10,608 nt of DNA. Source: Verrucomicrobiia bacterium (GTDB taxonomy: Bacteria; Verrucomicrobiota; Verrucomicrobiia; Verrucomicrobiales; Akkermansiaceae). Under the pieces are notes generated by a model. That model searched no databases. It was not told the DNA's origin and saw nothing but the letters and a program-made list of their open reading frames with translations. Of the stretch, positions 6,368 to 10,608 are shown piece by piece (the first letter of the stretch is position 1; each line of letters opens with the position of its first letter). The DNA lies in contig CANHKJ010000089.1 of assembly GCA_947460915.1 (NCBI GenBank), positions 1 to 10,608 on the forward strand, written 5' to 3'. The position numbers and the translations under genes were made by a program.

Positions 6368-9300
6368 ATGAAAAACAACACCAAGAACTTGATACTTAGC
6401 AGCGTACTCGCCGCTCTTTCCGCCACGCTCACCCAAGCTGCCACCTATCAGTGGAGAGGTCTCACCAGCACAGATTGGACCGTCAGCGGCAACTGGCTCA
6501 CGGGAACAGGGCTCACGGCTGGTCCGGCACCTACCAACGGCACATACAATCACCGACTCAACGTCAACAACGCCGCAGCGAACGAATTACGCTACACCGC
6601 GGCACAGGGGAATACGATTTACGAACCACCCAACACCGGTCGTGGACTAGTCATCGGTAGCGGCACTGCAGGGGGCGGTACACTGCGCATCACAGGTGGT
6701 AAATTTTCTACGCTCGGCCCCTTTGGCGAGGACGTAATCGGCAACTCGAATAACACTGCAGCTTTGATCCTCGATGGTGGCGACTACGAAACCAGCCGCC
6801 CCTTAGCCATGGGCTTAGGCGGCGGTGCCAATTCAACTTTCACCATTGGCAATGGCAGCACCGGCACCCTAACGACTCTCAATTTCAATGCGACAACTGC
6901 CACGGTAAACATCAATAACGGAACATTGCTGCTAAACAATTTTACGCGGGCGCTGGGAACCAATAACATCAACATCGATGGCGGGACGTTGAAAGCGAGA
7001 CAAAACAACGCAGCGTTCCTCGCCGACCTCGCTACCACGAATGTTTTCATCAAAAGCAACGGCGCGATCATCGATTCAAACAGCTTCAACATTACCATCG
7101 GCGAGCCTTTGCTAACCGATGTAGCATCCACGGGTGGCGGTCTCACCAAAAATGGAACAGGCACACTTACGCTTACAGGCGCGAATACCTACACCGGTGA
7201 AACCAAGGTGAATGCTGGAAAACTCATCATTCCTGCCACCACAACATCGCTCGCCAAAACAACCATCGCATCGGGTGCGTCACTCACACTCAGCGCGAAT
7301 GCTACAGGCATCACCACCCCCGAGCTAATCAGCAACGGTGGAGCACTCGATCTCAACCTCGGCACATTCAATCCAAGCAACCCCGCAGTCATCAACGCAA
7401 CTACGCTCACCGCAAGTGGCAGCGCTGTGATCAATATAAGCGGATCGAGCATTCCCGTTGGTACGTTTACCATCATCGATTACGGAACGACCAGTGGCAC
7501 TTTTACTCTAGGCACCTTGCCGTCCAACATGGTCGCCACTCTGAATGATACGGGTTCTGTCCTGCAGTTGATCGTCACCTCCCCATCCGCCACATCATTT
7601 GCTTGGTCAGCGGGAACTGGCTCATGGGACACTGCCACCAACAACTGGAACACCAACAGCGCCGCTTACTCCGAGCCCGCTCTTGTCACATTCCCCAACG
7701 CAGGAGCCGGCGCTGTGACCCTCACCGCAGATCGCGCTCCGCTCAGCATGGTGATCGACTCAACAGCGAATTATTTTTTCAGCGGACCAGGTCTCATCAC
7801 CGGAGCGACAGGCATCACCAAAACGGGAACCAGCCTCGCTTACTTCACCGCAGCAAACAGCTACACGGGCAATGTCTCCGTGCAAGGAGGTGTCATCATC
7901 AAAGAACTTGCAGATACCACAACTGGAAACATCACCGTAGCAAACGGTGCCGCCTTTGCTTTAGGCGCAGGCGTGACCGACGGTGCAGGCCAAACGATCA
8001 ACATCGCTGGACCTGGACTTACCGCAGTCAAGGATGGCTACGCAGCAGTCCAACGTGGCTCGATCACAGCATTGACCGGCAGCAACACTTGGGCAGGAAA
8101 CATCGTTTTTGACGCCACGCCCAACACCCGCATCGGCGTCCAAGACAGCGCTAACCTTACCATCAGTGGTAACATCACCGAAAGCGTCGCTGGATCGATC
8201 ATCGCATTCCGCCACGGCAATGCCATTGGAGGAAACATCACCCTATCTGGAACAGGAAACAATTGGACTGGAGCCACACAAATTTATGGCGGCGGTGGAG
8301 CATTCATCCTCGGCGCTAACAATACATTGCCAGCAGCCGCATTGCTGCAAGTAGGCACCAGCAGCATTGCCGGAGCAAGTACCCTCGACCTCAATGGCTT
8401 CCAACAAGCTGCAGCAGGTCTGAATCGCGTCAACGAAGATGGAATCAATCCCGCATACATCACCAACAACGGTGCCGTTGACTCCACACTGACGCTCAAT
8501 CCTTTGATCACACGCAGTTTTTCAGGGATCATTAAAGATGGCGCAACAAACAAAATCAACCTCGCCATCGGCGGACCACTCGTTCAGCAACTTACTGGAA
8601 TCAACACCTACACAGGCACGACGAACATCACCGATGGTACATTGCGCCTCGCTGGTGCTGGCGAAATCAACACTACTAGTGGTATCACAGTCAATGGTGC
8701 GACTGCCGCATTTGTCACCAATAGCAGCGCGATTGTCCAGCCTAACGTAACCGTCACAGCAGGCAGCATCGATGGCTCTGGCATTCTTACCAATGTCACG
8801 ATTGCCGATAGCGCGACCAATGTCGTCAACCACGGCAACGGCACTACGGATGACCTCGGCTTTGATAACCTCACCTTCCAGGGCGATGCGAAAATCAACA
8901 TCCGCACCGACAATCTCAACTCACTCACCGTCACCAGCGCTCTTACCACAAATGGCGCGAATGGCTCCGTGGTCTTCGATATTTTGAAAGCACCCTCGCT
9001 CAAAGTCGGCGATGAAATCCCGCTCATCAACTACGGCAGCTTCTCCGGCAATATTGCGGATTTCTCCGCAGGCACAGTTGCAGGTCTGAGCGGTCGCCAA
9101 GTGGCTACCATCATCGATACCGGCTCTGCCATCACTCTCAAAATCGGCGGTCAAGATGTGCGTTGGAGTGGTGCACAAAGCGGCGTCTGGAGCACAACGG
9201 CAGTTGCTGGAAGCTTCAACTGGAAACAAGTTCCTGCAAATACGGGAACCGAGTTCATCACCAATGACGTCGTAACCTTCGGCGATGATGCACCAGGCAC

Positions 9301-10608
9301 GACCAACCTCTTGATCAACGACAACACAGTCACCCCCACATCGGTGATTTTTGATAACAGCACGCTCGATTACACGCTCAGCGGCACCGATGGCATCGCC
9401 ACCGGCAGCCTAACCAAACTTGGCACGAAAAAACTCACTATTTCCAATGCCAACTTCTATGATGGAGTTACCAACTTAATCGATGGAGTAACACTCATCG
9501 AAAACAACAGTGCATTGGGCTCAACCGTAGGAAATACTGTCGTCGCCACCAATGCAACCCTCCAACTCAGCGGCAGCCTATCCGTAGCTGAAAACCTCAT
9601 ACTCAACGGCAGCGGAGAAAGCAGCAACGGAGCGCTGCGCAGCCTAGCAGGAAATAACACACTTATTGGAACCTTGGCACTAGGCAGCTCAGGCACGTTC
9701 ATTTCATCAGACAATGGTAGCCTAACCATCGGTTCCGCCGCGGGTATTACAGGTGCAGGATACGGGCTCAGCATAATCGGCAATGGCAACACTACCGTGA
9801 CCGCAGGCATCAAGACGGGGGCTGCTAATCTCACCAAAGAAGGCAACGGAGTCCTCACCCTCAATGGCCCCAACACCTACACAGGAGCGACCACTGTCAA
9901 TGGCGGAAGCGTAATCTTCAACAACACGACCTTCGCCTCCTCGTCCTTCCTGATCGAGAGCAGTACCGTCGTTGAAATCAAAAATGCCGATACCTACGCT
10001 GCTACCGCCACCACATTTAGCGGAGCGGGAACCCTGCGTAAATCCGGAATCGGTAACTTGGTCTGGCAAACACCAGTCGTCAATTTCGCCCTATCCTCCG
10101 GCGCACTTATCGATGTGCAAGAGGGCACTCTCACAGGTGGTAGCAACGCCAACGACATTTGGACGAGCAATCTCTCCGATCTCCACGTAGCTTCAGGAGC
10201 ATTGTTCAATGGCGTAGAGGCTAATGTCATCGTGGATGTCATTAGCGGCAGCGGCACCATTTCCTCCGGCTTCAATATCGCCAGCTACACCGCCGGTGCA
10301 GGCTTCACGATCGGTGCCGATAACGGCAGCGGCAGCTTCGATGGTCTCATCATCAATGGCAGCTTCCCTGGGAAAATCGTCAAAGCTGGCAGCGGCACGC
10401 AAAAGCTCAATGGTGCTAACACCTATACCGGAACCACCGCTATCAATGGCGGCACACTAGTGATCAACGGCCTGCAAAGTACAGCCAATGGCGCAGTAAG
10501 CATTGCATCAGGCGCAACCCTTGCAGGCATCGGCACCCTTGGCGGAGCCGTCACTAATAACGGCACCATTGCCCCTGGTGATGCTGGCATCGGCACTCTC
10601 ACTGTTGC
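6368..10608 (+). CDS. Giant secreted autotransporter-associated beta-strand repeat protein (partial, C-terminus beyond window)
   Basis: This is a large exported protein expected at the cell surface or outside the cell, probably folding as a long beta-helix. The frame is open from ATG 6368 to the right edge (1413 codons). A signal peptide is clear: basic MKNNTK, hydrophobic core, likely cleavage after TQA at residue 24. Six copies of the autotransporter-associated beta-strand repeat (G-x-L-T-K-x-G-x-G-x-L-x-L-x-G-x-N-x-Y-T-G then GG-x-L) lie at about residues 257-286, 482-511, 738-764, 1013-1044, 1152-1184 and 1335-1368. Three Trp-rich headers (near W28, W413 and W933) each precede such repeats and suggest three modules. 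The last residues visible (ATLAGIGTLGG, then GTIAPGDAG) match the usual module end, so the C-terminus may be near. A PEP-CTERM or other sorting signal is often found in such proteins but is not visible. The sequence is rich in Gly, Asn, Thr and Ser and nearly Cys-free. Specific function is unknown. Proximity to the sigma/FecR-LamG pair suggests co-regulation. Confidence 0.88.
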   Translation, partial: MKNNTKNLILSSVLAALSATLTQAATYQWRGLTSTDWTVSGNWLTGTGLTAGPAPTNGTYNHRLNVNNAAANELRYTAAQGNTIYEPPNTGRGLVIGSGTAGGGTLRITGGKFSTLGPFGEDVIGNSNNTAALILDGGDYETSRPLAMGLGGGANSTFTIGNGSTGTLTTLNFNATTATVNINNGTLLLNNFTRALGTNNINIDGGTLKARQNNAAFLADLATTNVFIKSNGAIIDSNSFNITIGEPLLTDVASTGGGLTKNGTGTLTLTGANTYTGETKVNAGKLIIPATTTSLAKTTIASGASLTLSANATGITTPELISNGGALDLNLGTFNPSNPAVINATTLTASGSAVINISGSSIPVGTFTIIDYGTTSGTFTLGTLPSNMVATLNDTGSVLQLIVTSPSATSFAWSAGTGSWDTATNNWNTNSAAYSEPALVTFPNAGAGAVTLTADRAPLSMVIDSTANYFFSGPGLITGATGITKTGTSLAYFTAANSYTGNVSVQGGVIIKELADTTTGNITVANGAAFALGAGVTDGAGQTINIAGPGLTAVKDGYAAVQRGSITALTGSNTWAGNIVFDATPNTRIGVQDSANLTISGNITESVAGSIIAFRHGNAIGGNITLSGTGNNWTGATQIYGGGGAFILGANNTLPAAALLQVGTSSIAGASTLDLNGFQQAAAGLNRVNEDGINPAYITNNGAVDSTLTLNPLITRSFSGIIKDGATNKINLAIGGPLVQQLTGINTYTGTTNITDGTLRLAGAGEINTTSGITVNGATAAFVTNSSAIVQPNVTVTAGSIDGSGILTNVTIADSATNVVNHGNGTTDDLGFDNLTFQGDAKINIRTDNLNSLTVTSALTTNGANGSVVFDILKAPSLKVGDEIPLINYGSFSGNIADFSAGTVAGLSGRQVATIIDTGSAITLKIGGQDVRWSGAQSGVWSTTAVAGSFNWKQVPANTGTEFITNDVVTFGDDAPGTTNLLINDNTVTPTSVIFDNSTLDYTLSGTDGIATGSLTKLGTKKLTISNANFYDGVTNLIDGVTLIENNSALGSTVGNTVVATNATLQLSGSLSVAENLILNGSGESSNGALRSLAGNNTLIGTLALGSSGTFISSDNGSLTIGSAAGITGAGYGLSIIGNGNTTVTAGIKTGAANLTKEGNGVLTLNGPNTYTGATTVNGGSVIFNNTTFASSSFLIESSTVVEIKNADTYAATATTFSGAGTLRKSGIGNLVWQTPVVNFALSSGALIDVQEGTLTGGSNANDIWTSNLSDLHVASGALFNGVEANVIVDVISGSGTISSGFNIASYTAGAGFTIGADNGSGSFDGLIINGSFPGKIVKAGSGTQKLNGANTYTGTTAINGGTLVINGLQSTANGAVSIASGATLAGIGTLGGAVTNNGTIAPGDAGIGTLTV

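Noticed and set aside
7136..10471. Repeated GGC/AAC/ACC-rich stretches as DNA-level tandem repeats
   Set aside because: The similarity is at protein level (beta-strand repeats with diverged codons), not a nucleotide tandem array or CRISPR.

Overview
The window looks like the chromosome of a Verrucomicrobia-type bacterium (Planctomycetes/Verrucomicrobia/Lentisphaerae group). The evidence is a small sigma factor of the Rhodopirellula/Verrucomicrobium type, a FecR-LamG membrane protein overlapping it, and a very large Gly/Asn/Thr-rich protein with autotransporter-associated beta-strand repeats. An alternative complex III (Act) operon lies beside them. The assignment to phylum is inference from gene content; there is no rRNA or marker gene here.

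Layout. Positions 1-3311 on the minus strand hold the start of an act operon. actA, a pentaheme cytochrome c with one membrane anchor, is followed after 27 bp by actB, a fusion of a molybdopterin-oxidoreductase-like region and an iron-sulfur region with a Tat signal. actB runs off the left edge, so the remaining act genes would lie to the left. Positions 3312-3967 are a divergent intergenic region of about 650 bp. It carries a 20-bp palindrome just upstream of actA, a short tandem repeat, and a strong 13-bp-stem inverted repeat. Positions 3968-6135 on the plus strand are a two-gene operon, an ECF-like sigma factor and a membrane FecR-LamG protein, overlapping by ATGA. After a 232-bp gap, a secreted repeat protein starts at 6368 and is still open at the right edge, with at least 1413 codons.

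How the genes could work together. ActA and ActB belong to a quinol-oxidising respiratory complex that passes electrons toward cytochrome c or terminal oxidase. This is housekeeping metabolism and probably unrelated to the plus-strand genes. The sigma factor and FecR-LamG protein have the layout of a sigma/anti-sigma pair: cytoplasmic N-terminal region, one membrane helix, FecR domain and a C-terminal lectin-like LamG domain outside the inner membrane. A plausible but unproven reading is that the LamG protein senses an envelope or extracellular ligand and controls the sigma factor, and that the giant surface/secreted protein next door is one of its targets.

No clear Shine-Dalgarno sequence precedes any of the five gene starts. 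No tRNA, rRNA, CRISPR array, transposase or convincing intrinsic terminator was seen.
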